Assembly (NCBI RefSeq): GCF_016862095.1
Contig: NZ_BOMH01000033.1
Coordinates: 1 to 64,000, forward strand
Direction of reading: 5' to 3'
DNA from: Actinoplanes cyaneus
Lineage (GTDB): Bacteria > Actinomycetota > Actinomycetes > Mycobacteriales > Micromonosporaceae
Length of the DNA stretch: 64,000 nt
A model generated the notes under the pieces. It saw nothing but the letters and a program-made list of their open reading frames with translations, was not told the origin of the DNA and did no database searches. How positions within the stretch are numbered: position 1 is the stretch's first letter; the number at the start of each line of letters is the position of its first letter. The position numbers and the translations under genes were made by a program. Positions 52,180 through 60,467 of the stretch are shown piece by piece.

Positions 52180-52509
52180 GCCCGGCGGTGCCCTTGCCGC
52201 CTCACCCGCCAGCCACTGCTTGGGCTGCGGGCCGGCTCGCCGAGGTCGCTGAGGGAACGGTTTGCCCGGCTCGACGCGGCCGGCTCACTACTGGTCGGCG
52301 GTGCGCCGCTGATCGGGGCACGCCGCTGATCGGAGCGCGTCGCTGGTCGGGGCACGCCGCTGATCGGAGCACGTCGCTGATCGCGGTGCGCCGCTGATCG
52401 GAGCACGTCGCTGATCGCGGTGCGCCGCTGATCGGGGCACCTCGGGCGGGGAGTGAGGAAGAGATCAGCTGCGGGGCGGCGGCGGAGAGGCGTGGATAGA
52501 GTCGGAGGT
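52180..52509. other. 330-bp gap with minisatellite
   Basis: Holds the 17-bp tandem array (52304-52440) and, at the right end, the promoter and GGAGG site of the CoA-binding gene. No other gene is supported. Confidence 0.55.
52304..52440. repeat. 17-bp tandem repeat (about 8 copies)
   Basis: Unit CGCCGCTGATCGGGGCA with variants at a few positions, in strict 17-bp register. A period not divisible by 3 and lack of a gene argue for a non-coding minisatellite. Confidence 0.88.
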
Positions 52510-52917
52510 ATGCGTAGTGCTCGGCAGATCTTGGCGGAAGCGAACGTCATCGCGGTGGTCGGCGCCTCACGGGACCCGTTCAAGCCGGCGCATACGGTGC
52601 CTCTGCAGATCATGCGGCACGGGTGGCGGATCATCCCGGTGAACCCGTTCGTCGACGAGGTGTTCGGGGTGAAGACCGTTCCCACGCTGGCCGACCTGGA
52701 CGAGCCGGTCGACCTGGTGAACATCTTCCGCCCGGCCCGGGACGCCGTCGACGTGGTCCGTCAAGCCGTGGCGATCGGAGCGCCCGCCGTCTGGCTGCAG
52801 AGCGGGATTGTCTCGGCCGAGGCGCGGCGGATCGCGGAGGAGGCCGGCATCGACTACGTCGAGGATCGGTGCCTCGCCGTCGAACGCGCCGTCAACAGCC
52901 TCACCAAACTGTCCTGA
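52510..52917 (+). CDS. CoA-binding (YccU-type) protein
   Basis: A 135-aa single-domain Rossmann protein of the CoA_binding_2 family: NVIAVVGASRDPFKPAH (nucleotide loop), GWRIIPVNPFVDEVFGVKTVPTL, and AVWLQSGIVSAEA. Related domains bind CoA in succinyl-CoA synthetases. The stand-alone version has no firm function. ATG 52510 with GGAGGT immediately upstream. Confidence 0.92.
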   Translation: MRSARQILAEANVIAVVGASRDPFKPAHTVPLQIMRHGWRIIPVNPFVDEVFGVKTVPTLADLDEPVDLVNIFRPARDAVDVVRQAVAIGAPAVWLQSGIVSAEARRIAEEAGIDYVEDRCLAVERAVNSLTKLS

Positions 52918-52929
52918 GCATCGCGCCGC

Positions 52930-53110
52930 GAAAACAACCGTGAACACCAGCCCGGCCGAGCTCGGCTGGCGCTGAGGGCTGTATCCGCCCTCGGAACCAA
53001 CCGTCAGCACCAGCCGACGACACCCAGCTGGCCCTGAGGGTTACAACCGGCCACGGAAGGAACCGTCAGCGCCAGCCGGCGAGGTTCGGCTGGCGGTGAC
53101 GGCTGGAATC
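52930..53110. repeat. three tandem stem-loop units of about 62 bp
   Basis: Each unit reads roughly AACCGTCAGCRCCAGCC, variable loop, CGGCTGGCGNTGAGGG, so each forms its own hairpin. The third is nearly perfect (CCGTCAGCGCCAGCC / GGCTGGCGGTGACGG). They lie between the convergent CoA-binding and SDR genes and may act as a multiple terminator. Confidence 0.75.
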
Positions 53111-53134
53111 AGGGCCTTGGGCAGCCTTGAGCGC

Positions 53135-53245
53135 CAGCCGGGCGGGCTCGAGCGGCGGGCTCGGACCGGCGGGCGGGCTCGGACGAGCCGGCGGGCTCGG
53201 ACGAGCCGGCGGGCTCGGACAGGCCCGCGGGCTCGGGCGGGCGGG
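53135..53245. repeat. 18-bp GGCGGGCTCGGACGAGCC-type array
   Basis: Five or more imperfect copies of GCCGGCGGGCTCGGACGA directly after the SDR stop codon on the minus strand. Together with the stem-loop units it fills the 328-bp gap 52918-53245. Confidence 0.75.
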
Positions 53246-54007
53246 TTAGCGGAACTGGGCCTCGCGGACGCTGTTGCCGCCGTCGACGACCAGCATCTGG
53301 CCGGTGATGTACGACGCGGCGGGCGAGCACAGGAACGCCACCGCCGCGGCCACCTCGTCGGGTGTGCCGGGGCGCCCTATCGGCGTACCCAAACCTTGCT
53401 TGATCTCTGTCACCGTGGAGGCGGCAGTGTAGATCGTGCCCGGGGCGACACAGTTCACGTTGACCCCGTCGGCGACCAGCTCCATGGCGAGCGCCCTGGT
53501 CAGCCCGACGACACCGGCCTTCGCCGCGGCGTAGGCGGCCTCGGTCGGCAACGCGTTGACCGGCCCCGCCGTGGCGGACAGGTTGACGATCCGCCCCCAG
53601 CCACGTTCGGACATGCCGCCGACGAAGGCCCGGCTGCACAGGAACGCGGTGCTCAGGTTCCGGTCGATCTCCGCCTTCCACTCGTCGAGGGTGAGCTGGG
53701 CGACCGGGCGGAGCACCTCGGGGCTGGCCCGGCTCGCCAGTCCGGCGTTGTTGACCAGCACCTCGACGTCGCCGAGCTGGTCGGTGATGGCGTCGGCGAG
53801 CGCACCCACCTCGGCCTCGTCGGTCAGGTCGGCGACGAAGCCGGTGACGCCCAGCTCGGACGCCCGTTCGTGGATGCGCCGGGTGGTGGACACGATCGCC
53901 ACCCGAGCGCCCAGGTCACGCAGCCGCCGGGCGGTCGCGTACCCGATGCCGTCGGGGCTGCCCGCGCCGGTGACCAGCGCAACCTTTCCGTCCAGACGCA
54001 TTGTCAC
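53246..54007 (-). CDS. SDR family oxidoreductase
   Basis: A classical short-chain dehydrogenase/reductase (253 aa from GTG 54007). Motifs are the cofactor loop VTGAGSPDGIGYATA, NNAGLAS, the catalytic Ser in NLSATAGPV, YxxxK as AYAAAKAGVVGL, and the C-terminal SYITGQMLVVDGG. The cofactor and substrate are not clear. GGAGG lies 6 bp before the GTG. An in-frame extension to ATG 54181 or GTG 54229 would add up to 75 acidic residues and cannot be excluded. Confidence 0.9.
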   Translation of the reverse strand: MTMRLDGKVALVTGAGSPDGIGYATARRLRDLGARVAIVSTTRRIHERASELGVTGFVADLTDEAEVGALADAITDQLGDVEVLVNNAGLASRASPEVLRPVAQLTLDEWKAEIDRNLSTAFLCSRAFVGGMSERGWGRIVNLSATAGPVNALPTEAAYAAAKAGVVGLTRALAMELVADGVNVNCVAPGTIYTAASTVTEIKQGLGTPIGRPGTPDEVAAAVAFLCSPAASYITGQMLVVDGGNSVREAQFR

Positions 54008-54315
54008 AGCGGCCTCCGCACTCGCTTCCTCGAACTCCGCCTCGACCACCTCGGGCGTGATCTCGACCGGGCGGTCCGGGTCGGTGCCAGGCACACCGGA
54101 CCGGGGTGGCCGGCCGTCGGCCGGACGGGTGGCGTCACGCCGTGAGGGGCTGCCGCCGGTGGAGCGGGCGTCGAAGACCATGCGGCGATCCTGCCTGCTC
54201 CCGTCAACCGGGGCAAACATCCGCGTCACCGTGGCGCACCCGGCGCCCCGGCCGCGCGGAAGGCCCGGCCTGCACCCTCAGTATTCCGGAGACGTTTTTC
54301 CGACACGCCGGAAAT

Positions 54316-54960
54316 TCAGTCGTCGTGCTCGGGCATGACCACCCACGCGTCGGTGAGCGGTGTGGCCGGGCCCTGCTCGACGAAGATCAGCGGCGCGTCA
54401 CTGCCGTAGTGGGCGTGCATCTCCTCGCGGGCTTTCGCCAGGTCACGGGTGCCGATTTCCAGGCCGGCGCCGTCGTGGCGACTGCCGACCGTGACGATGC
54501 GGACACCCCGGACCGTCCAGAACGAGAGGTCCGCGACGACCCGGTCGTGCCAGTCGCCGAGTTCCGCGACGGCGTGCGCGGCGTCCCGCACGACGACGCA
54601 GTTGCTGTCGGCGGTCTCCCGGATGAAGTCGTCGAACTCGGTGGAGACCGTCGGCACGCGGTAGACGATGGCGCGGACCCGTTGCTGGTCCACCTCGATC
54701 CCGGCGAAACTGTCCCGGAACCGCAGGCGGCCGCCCTGCTCGATCCGCTCCATGGCGGCGCCGAGCGACGCCGGCGTGACCGGCATCCGGAAGCCGCCCC
54801 GCTCGATGAATTCGGGCGCGCGGCTGAACTCGCACCCCGCTGTCCGCCAGCCGCCCGCCGTTCCGGATGGCTCCGGCTGGTCAGCGCTTTCGAACTCGCC
54901 ACAGCCACTGATCATGAGCACTCCGGCGAGGAGCAGCCGGCCGAGCCGTACCCGATGCAT
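54316..54960 (-). CDS. hypothetical lipoprotein
   Basis: A 214-aa protein with a type II signal peptide: MHRVRLGRLLLAGVLMISGC, lipobox ISGC, lipidated Cys at 20. A globular external domain with several Trp and Cys residues follows, with no recognised family. The ATG at 54960 has AGGAGGGATGCG upstream, better than ATG 54975. It is monocistronic. Confidence 0.82.
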   Translation of the reverse strand: MHRVRLGRLLLAGVLMISGCGEFESADQPEPSGTAGGWRTAGCEFSRAPEFIERGGFRMPVTPASLGAAMERIEQGGRLRFRDSFAGIEVDQQRVRAIVYRVPTVSTEFDDFIRETADSNCVVVRDAAHAVAELGDWHDRVVADLSFWTVRGVRIVTVGSRHDGAGLEIGTRDLAKAREEMHAHYGSDAPLIFVEQGPATPLTDAWVVMPEHDD

Positions 54961-55175
54961 CGCATCCCTCCTCATTACCGCGCCCGTCGCGGCCGCGCCA
55001 CCCTGCCGCGCACAGGCCGGCCCAAGGTGCAACGACCGGCCGGGGTCTGCCGGTCACGGCCGGAAGCCCGCAAAGACCCACAAACCAGGCAGTAGGGATG
55101 ACGGTCCGGCTCCAGGTCCGGTCACGGGCCGTTTTCTCACGATCAGACCCATTGGGGGGGTACGGCGTGAGCCCG

Positions 55176-56114
55176 TCAGTCGGCGAGCGTCGGCGCGACC
55201 TGGCGGCGGTTCGAGCGGGCGGCACCGAGCACGACGACGGCCACCCCGGCCAGGAGCAGGGCCAGCCCGGGGAGCGCGCCGGGGCGTGGCGACTGGCCCA
55301 GCCACAGCCAGGCCAGCAGCGCGGCGCCCGGGACCTCGAGCAGGATCAGGACGCTGACCGTGGTCGCCGTGGTGTGCTGGAGCGCGTAGTTGAACATCGA
55401 GTGCCCGAGCAACTGCGCGCCCGCGACCAGCCCGAGGATGGCTGCCCAGGATCTGCCGTCGTACCCACCCAATCGAATGCCACCGACGAGACAGACGACC
55501 AGCAGGAGCACCGCACAAACCCCATAGCAGATCCAGGTGTACGTCGTCGTGCTGAGCGCCGAGCGCGCCTGCTCACCCAGCGCCGTGTACGCCGCGGCGA
55601 AGATCGCGCCGAGCACCGCGAGCACGTCGGCGAGGACGGCCTGACCGGAGACACCCACGTCTGCCCCGGTCGCCCAGGCTGCGCCGGCCACCGCGAGCAC
55701 GATGCCGGTCCACCCGGCCGCTGACGGCCGCCGCCCCTGCCAGGCCGCGATCAGCCCCTGCCACACCGGCTGGGTCGCGACCAGCGCGGTCGAGGTCGCC
55801 ACCGTGCCCAGCTGGACGCTCGGCATCCAGGTGGCGAAGTGCGCGGCCAGCGCCACCCCGGCGAGCAGGCAGAAGACTCCGGCCCGGCGCCTGGAGCCGC
55901 TGATCGCGTCGCGGACCTCGGCACGGCGCGGGCCGAGCGCGACCGGCGTGAGCGCCACCGCGGCGAGCCCGTTGCGCCAGAACGCGATCGCCAGCGCCGG
56001 GGCCGCCGCGAACGCGATCAGCGGCGCCGACGAGGACACCGCGAGCACCGCCACGACCAGGGCCAGCACTGTCAGCGGAGCGAGCGGTTGCCCTGATGAG
56101 CGCATATTCATCAC
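55176..56114 (-). CDS. EamA/DMT family transporter
   Basis: A 312-aa membrane protein with ten hydrophobic segments in two EamA halves. Typical pieces are AIAFWRNGLAAVAL, VATSTALVATQPVWQGLIAAW and LLGHSMFNYALQHTTATTVSVLILLEVPGAALLAWLWLG. Such proteins export or import amino acids, sugars or metabolites; the substrate is unknown. Starts GTG 56114, ATG 56111 or ATG 56105 are possible. It diverges from the HAD gene (131 bp). Confidence 0.92.
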   Translation of the reverse strand: MMNMRSSGQPLAPLTVLALVVAVLAVSSSAPLIAFAAAPALAIAFWRNGLAAVALTPVALGPRRAEVRDAISGSRRRAGVFCLLAGVALAAHFATWMPSVQLGTVATSTALVATQPVWQGLIAAWQGRRPSAAGWTGIVLAVAGAAWATGADVGVSGQAVLADVLAVLGAIFAAAYTALGEQARSALSTTTYTWICYGVCAVLLLVVCLVGGIRLGGYDGRSWAAILGLVAGAQLLGHSMFNYALQHTTATTVSVLILLEVPGAALLAWLWLGQSPRPGALPGLALLLAGVAVVVLGAARSNRRQVAPTLAD

Positions 56115-56245
56115 CGGCCGTCATTTCTTGCACGCTGCAGCAGCGAGGTTTGCCACTGTCGGTTGGCGGACAGTGACGGAATCGCTACAGTCACCGACGG
56201 CCCCGTGCCGATTTCCACCCCTCGATGCCTTGGAGGCCGATTTCC

Positions 56246-56944
56246 ATGCCCGCATACCGTGCGGTGGTGTTCGACTTCTTCGGCACTCTCACCCGCTCGG
56301 TGCAGCGTGGTCCACAGCACGCCGACATCGCCCGGTCGCTCGGCGCGGACCCGGAAGCGGTGCGGGGCGTGCTGGACCGGACGTTCCGGGCCCGGGCCTG
56401 CGGACAATACGGCTCCGCCGAGGCCACCCTGCGCTGGGTGATCGAGCAGGCCGGTGGCCGACCGCGACCGGGCGCCATCCGGGCGGCGGCGCCGGCCCGC
56501 GTCGACGCGCTGCGCGCCGACACCCAGCTGCGGCCGGACGCGGTCGACGCGCTCGACGCGATCCGCCGCCGCGGCCTGCGCACGGCACTGATCAGCGACT
56601 GCACCCACGAGCTTCCCGCCTTCCTGCCCGGGCTCCCGGTGGCGCCGTTGCTGGACGCCCAGATCTTCTCCGTCGAGCTCGGCGTCTGCAAGCCGGATCC
56701 CCGGATCTACCTGGCCGCCTGCGACGCGCTGGGCGTGTCCCCGCAGGACTGCCTCTACGTCGGGGACGGCGGCAGCCACGAGCTGACCGGCGCCGCCGCG
56801 GTCGGCATGACACCGGTCCGGCTCGCCGCGCGCGACCTGTCGAACCACCTGGTCTTCGACGCCGACACGAACTTCGCCGGGCGTACGGTGCGATCGCTCA
56901 CCGAGGTGCTCACGCTCCTGGAGCACACTCCGGCCCTGGTCTGA
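56246..56944 (+). CDS. HAD family hydrolase
   Basis: A 232-aa haloacid-dehalogenase-fold phosphatase: motif I VVFDFFGTLT (second Asp replaced by Phe-Gly pattern DxxGT), motif II SD after ALIS, motif III Lys in VCKPDPRIY and motif IV VGDGGSHELTGA. The first line reads DFFGT rather than DxDGT, so it may be a dehalogenase- or phosphonatase-like branch. Substrate unknown. ATG 56246 follows TTGGAGG. Confidence 0.92.
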   Translation: MPAYRAVVFDFFGTLTRSVQRGPQHADIARSLGADPEAVRGVLDRTFRARACGQYGSAEATLRWVIEQAGGRPRPGAIRAAAPARVDALRADTQLRPDAVDALDAIRRRGLRTALISDCTHELPAFLPGLPVAPLLDAQIFSVELGVCKPDPRIYLAACDALGVSPQDCLYVGDGGSHELTGAAAVGMTPVRLAARDLSNHLVFDADTNFAGRTVRSLTEVLTLLEHTPALV

Positions 56945-57012
56945 TCGATCGAGTCGGGAAAGCCGGTCGAGGGCGGAGCGCGAACCAGGAGAAGCGGCCT
57001 ACCATCACTGAC

Positions 57013-57504
57013 GTGACCGGTGTGCTGGACGAGGCGATCAAGAAGGCGGCCGTCGCCTGGATCTCGGTGGACGACGGCCCGGCGTACGCACTCTGGTGCA
57101 TGCCGGTGGACACGTCGCTGGCCGTGATCACCGGGCCCGGCGAACAGTTCGCGCCCGGCCTGGCCGAGGCCCGGCAGGCCACGGTCCGGCTGCGCGGCGA
57201 CCACGGTGGCCTGATCGTGACGACCGGGGCCGTCGTCACCCGCCTCGACCCGAACGGGGCGGAGTGGGCGGAACTCGCCCCGCAACTCGCCGGGAAACGC
57301 CTCAACGCTCCGGGCAGCGCGGACGAGCTCGTGGCGCGCTGGGCCGCTTCGGACTGCGCGCTGCTGCGGATCACGCCGGCCGAGGAGACGCTGGTCGCCG
57401 GGGCGGCGCTGGGTGACGACACGGGAGCGGCGCCGCCGCGGGAGACGCCGGCCCGGGTCGAGACGCGCAAGCCGTTCCGACTGCACAAGGTCACCCGCCG
57501 CTGA
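57013..57504 (+). CDS. conserved hypothetical protein, possibly PNPOx-like
   Basis: A 163-aa soluble protein common in Micromonosporaceae. The core (about 8-120) reads like a small FMN-binding split barrel (VAWISVDDGPAYALWCMPVD, LAVITGPGEQ, TVRLRGDHGG), followed by a short Ala/Arg-rich tail. The family is my reading of the pattern and is not certain. The GTG at 57013 is the first start. It lies 68 bp after the HAD gene on the same strand. Confidence 0.72.
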   Translation: MTGVLDEAIKKAAVAWISVDDGPAYALWCMPVDTSLAVITGPGEQFAPGLAEARQATVRLRGDHGGLIVTTGAVVTRLDPNGAEWAELAPQLAGKRLNAPGSADELVARWAASDCALLRITPAEETLVAGAALGDDTGAAPPRETPARVETRKPFRLHKVTRR

Positions 57505-57557
57505 CCTGAGCGGGCCGGGCCGCGCGAGGCACAGCCGCGTTGTCGATCAGCTGGAAG

Positions 57558-57583
57558 TTGTCCACATTCCTGGGTTGTCCACA
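57558..57583 (+). promoter_or_regulatory. second pair of DnaA boxes
   Basis: TTGTCCACA at 57558-57566 and again at 57575-57583, same orientation, starts 17 bp apart, exactly the spacing of the pair at 40501. Located in the 197-bp gap between convergent genes. Confidence 0.7.
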
Positions 57584-57701
57584 GGGCTTCAGCGTGCCGG
57601 GCCCCCTCCCCGCGACAATGGCATTGGGCAGGCCCCCCAGTGGCGGGTGGGGACTCGGTGGTGGGTGGGAAGTCGGTGGTTCCGGTGGTCCTTGGGACTG
57701 A

Positions 57702-58577
57702 TCAGCCGATGAACGGTGGGACGGCGATCTTGCCGCTGGCGACCGGGTAGACGTGGCCCGTCACCGTGGCGGACGTGGCGGCGCCCGCTGTCGCGGTGAC
57801 CGTGCAGTCCAGCACCGACGGGCGTTTCATCTCGACGCCCTGGTGGACGCGGAACGACGAGGTGCCGTCGGCGGGGAGCCAGCCGGCCGCGACCAGCCAC
57901 ACGCCGAGGCCCAGCGCCGCCGAGCCGGTTGCCGGGTCCTCCCAGACCGCGTCGCCGGGGACGAAGACGCGCGCGTGGGCCACCCCGTCCTCCCAGGTGA
58001 AGATGCAGAGGCCGGTCACTCCGTGCCGGGCGGCTGCCTGATGGTCGAGCTGGACGGCGGCGAGGGCAGAACGCCGTACGGCGAAGAAGTCCCAATCGAG
58101 ACCGCAGCCTGCCGTGCGTGGCGTGGCCAGGTCTCCACCAGCGGCGTCGTCGGCCGTCAGGCCGGTGATCTCGAGCAGCGCGCCGAGCGGGATCGGATCG
58201 CCGAGCCGGGGCGTGGCGCCGGTGAGGGTTGCCGAGCCCGCGGCGGTCACGTCGAGGGGCAGCAGCCCCGCGGCGCATTCCTGCACCACCGGCCCGGGCC
58301 CGAACAGGCCCCGCCGCATCAGGGTCACCGCGGTGCCGACGCTGGGGTGGCCGGCGAACGGCAGCTCGGCGGAGGCCGTGAAGATCCTTATCCGGTACGT
58401 CGCCGCGGGGTCGGTGGGCGGCAGCACGAACGTGGTCTCGGCCAGGTTGAACTCGCGGGCCAGCGTCTGCATCTGGGCGGTGTCCAGATGGTCGGCGCCG
58501 AGGACCACGGCGAGTGGGTTGCCGGCGAAGGGACGGTCCGTGAACACGTCGACGATCTCGTAGGCCACGGTGGACAT
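57702..58577 (-). CDS. PhzF family isomerase/epimerase
   Basis: A 291-aa diaminopimelate-epimerase-fold protein of the PhzF family: YEIVDVFTDRPFAGNPLAVV, the catalytic Glu in NLAETTFV, ELPFAGHPSVGTA, and the second-half signature EDPATGSAALGLG. True phenazine synthesis is unlikely because no other phz genes are present. The in vivo substrate is unknown. It diverges from the MgtE_N/CBS gene with 27 bp between starts. Confidence 0.92.
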   Translation of the reverse strand: MSTVAYEIVDVFTDRPFAGNPLAVVLGADHLDTAQMQTLAREFNLAETTFVLPPTDPAATYRIRIFTASAELPFAGHPSVGTAVTLMRRGLFGPGPVVQECAAGLLPLDVTAAGSATLTGATPRLGDPIPLGALLEITGLTADDAAGGDLATPRTAGCGLDWDFFAVRRSALAAVQLDHQAAARHGVTGLCIFTWEDGVAHARVFVPGDAVWEDPATGSAALGLGVWLVAAGWLPADGTSSFRVHQGVEMKRPSVLDCTVTATAGAATSATVTGHVYPVASGKIAVPPFIG

Positions 58578-58604
58578 GTCCGGACCCTAACCTAATGTTG
58601 GGCT

Positions 58605-59879
58605 GTGACCATGGGGACGAGGGTTTATCTGGCCCGCCTGGCCGGCCTGCCGGTGTTCGACCCCAACGGCGACCGGGTCGGGCGGGTGCGTGACGCGGTG
58701 GTCAGGCTGCGCACCACGAACCGCCCGCCGCAGGTGGTCGGCCTGGTGGCGGAGATGGCGCTGCGCCGCCGCATCTTCCTGCCGATCGGCCGGATCACCG
58801 GGATGGACGCCGAGTCGGTGGTGCTCGGCACCGGGTCGCTGAATCTGCGCCGGTTCGAGAAACGGCCGAACGAGCTGCTCGTCCTGGAGGATCTGCTGGA
58901 TCGCCGGGTCACCGTCGATCCGGAGCAGGAGGGCGGTGAGGCGAACGACGCCATCGTCGTGGACATCGGCATGGAGCTGAACCGCAACACCGAGTGGGTG
59001 GTGACCCGCCTCGCGGTCCGCGAGCACACCGGGCGGCTGGCCCGGCGGGGCCACATCTACCAGGTGGAGTACGACCGGGTGCGCAACCTGGTCGGCCCGA
59101 CCGACACGCAGGGCACGTCGAACCTGCTGGCGCTGCTGGAGCAGATGCGCCCGGCGGACATGGCGAACGCACTGCAGGACCTGCCGGACGCGCGCCGCAA
59201 CGAGGTGGCCACCGCGCTGAGCGACCGGAAGCTTGCCGATGTGCTGGAGGAACTGCCCGAGCACGACCAGGTGGAGATCCTGGCCCGGCTGGACCGGGAG
59301 CGGGCCGCCGACGTGCTCGAGCGGATGGATCCGGACGACGCCGCGGACCTGCTCGCCGAGCTGCCCAAGGCGGAACAGGCGGTGCTGCTGGACCTGATGG
59401 AGCCGGAGGAGGCCGCGCCGGTCCGCCAGCTGATGCACTACCGCCCGGGCACCGCGGGCAGTGTGATGACGTCGGAGCCGGTGATCCTCACCCCGGACGC
59501 GACGGTCGCCGAGGCGCTGGCCCGGATCCGTGAGCCGGAGCTGTCCCCGGTGGTGGCCGCACAGGTGTTCGTGGCTCGCGCGCCGAGCGCCACCCCGACC
59601 GGGAAGTATCTGGGCATGGTCCACTTCCAGCGGCTGCTCCGGGAGCCGCCGGCCTCGATCGTGGGCGGGCTGGTGGACAGCGACATCGAGCCGCTGCGAC
59701 CGGACATCGGGCTGCCCGAGATCACCCGCCGGATGGCGACGTACGACATGGTCGCGATGCCGGTGGTCGACAGCACGAACCGGCTGGTCGGCGCGGTGAC
59801 CGTCGACGACCTGCTGGACCACTCGCTGCCCCGGGACTGGCGGGATCGCGACGCCCACGACGACGAGGAGATCCCATGA
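58605..59879 (+). CDS. PRC-barrel / MgtE_N / CBS domain protein
   Basis: A 424-aa soluble protein. The N-terminal PRC-barrel-like part (about 1-150) includes LAGLPVFDPNGDRVGRVRDAVV. An MgtE N-terminal superhelical domain (about 165-280) has repeated LPEHDQVEILARLD and MDPDDAADLLAELP motifs, and two CBS domains follow (about 285-415). It lacks the membrane pore of MgtE, so it is not itself a magnesium channel; it may sense Mg2+ or nucleotides. The equivalent of Rv1232c, next to DUF1003 and mrp. GTG 58605 or ATG 58611. Confidence 0.92.
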   Translation: MTMGTRVYLARLAGLPVFDPNGDRVGRVRDAVVRLRTTNRPPQVVGLVAEMALRRRIFLPIGRITGMDAESVVLGTGSLNLRRFEKRPNELLVLEDLLDRRVTVDPEQEGGEANDAIVVDIGMELNRNTEWVVTRLAVREHTGRLARRGHIYQVEYDRVRNLVGPTDTQGTSNLLALLEQMRPADMANALQDLPDARRNEVATALSDRKLADVLEELPEHDQVEILARLDRERAADVLERMDPDDAADLLAELPKAEQAVLLDLMEPEEAAPVRQLMHYRPGTAGSVMTSEPVILTPDATVAEALARIREPELSPVVAAQVFVARAPSATPTGKYLGMVHFQRLLREPPASIVGGLVDSDIEPLRPDIGLPEITRRMATYDMVAMPVVDSTNRLVGAVTVDDLLDHSLPRDWRDRDAHDDEEIP

Positions 59880-59930
59880 GCGGCCGAGGGAGATCCGTCC
59901 TGACGGCGCGGAGCGCGGCGGGGGGCCGGC

Positions 59931-60455
59931 ATGACTGAGCCCCGGCGGGATCGTCTGGACCAGCCGCGCGAGCCGGGGCGGATGCACCTGCCGAGATTCG
60001 ATCCGGAGGCGTTCGGTCGCTGGTCGGAGAGCATCGCGCGGTACATGGGGACGGCCAAGTTCATCGTCTACATGACGATCGTGATCGGGGCCTGGTTCGC
60101 CTGGAACACGCTGGCGCCGGAGCGGCTGCGGTTCGACCCGTACACGTTCACGTTCCTCACCCTGATCCTGTCGCTGCAGGCGTCCTACGCCGCGCCGCTG
60201 ATCCTGCTGGCGCAGAACCGGCAGGCCGACCGGGACCGCCTGACCATGGAAGAGGATCGACGCCGGGCCACCCTGCAGAAGGCCGACACGGAATTCCTGA
60301 CCCGGGAGATCGCCTCCCTGCGGATCGCGCTCGGCGAGGTCGCCACCAGGGATTTCCTTCGCTCCGAGCTGGCCCGGCTGGCCGGCGAGCTGGACGATGC
60401 GGCGCTCCGGCGGGAGAAGCGCGCCCGTATGGAGTGGGACGAGGAGCACTCCTGA
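59931..60455 (+). CDS. DUF1003 membrane protein
   Basis: A 174-aa protein with two membrane segments (about 40-60 and 68-92) and a charged coiled-coil C-terminus (about 100-165). The signature FIVYMTIVIGAWFAWNTL and the PYTFTFLTLILSLQASYAAPLILLAQNRQ region are typical of DUF1003. The equivalent is Rv1231c. It lies between the MgtE_N/CBS gene and mrp, the conserved order. Confidence 0.93.
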   Translation: MTEPRRDRLDQPREPGRMHLPRFDPEAFGRWSESIARYMGTAKFIVYMTIVIGAWFAWNTLAPERLRFDPYTFTFLTLILSLQASYAAPLILLAQNRQADRDRLTMEEDRRRATLQKADTEFLTREIASLRIALGEVATRDFLRSELARLAGELDDAALRREKRARMEWDEEHS

Positions 60456-60467
60456 CCTCGACGTAGC

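Noticed and set aside
57702..58577. PhzF gene as a sign of phenazine biosynthesis
   Set aside because: No other phenazine genes; PhzF relatives are widespread with unrelated functions.
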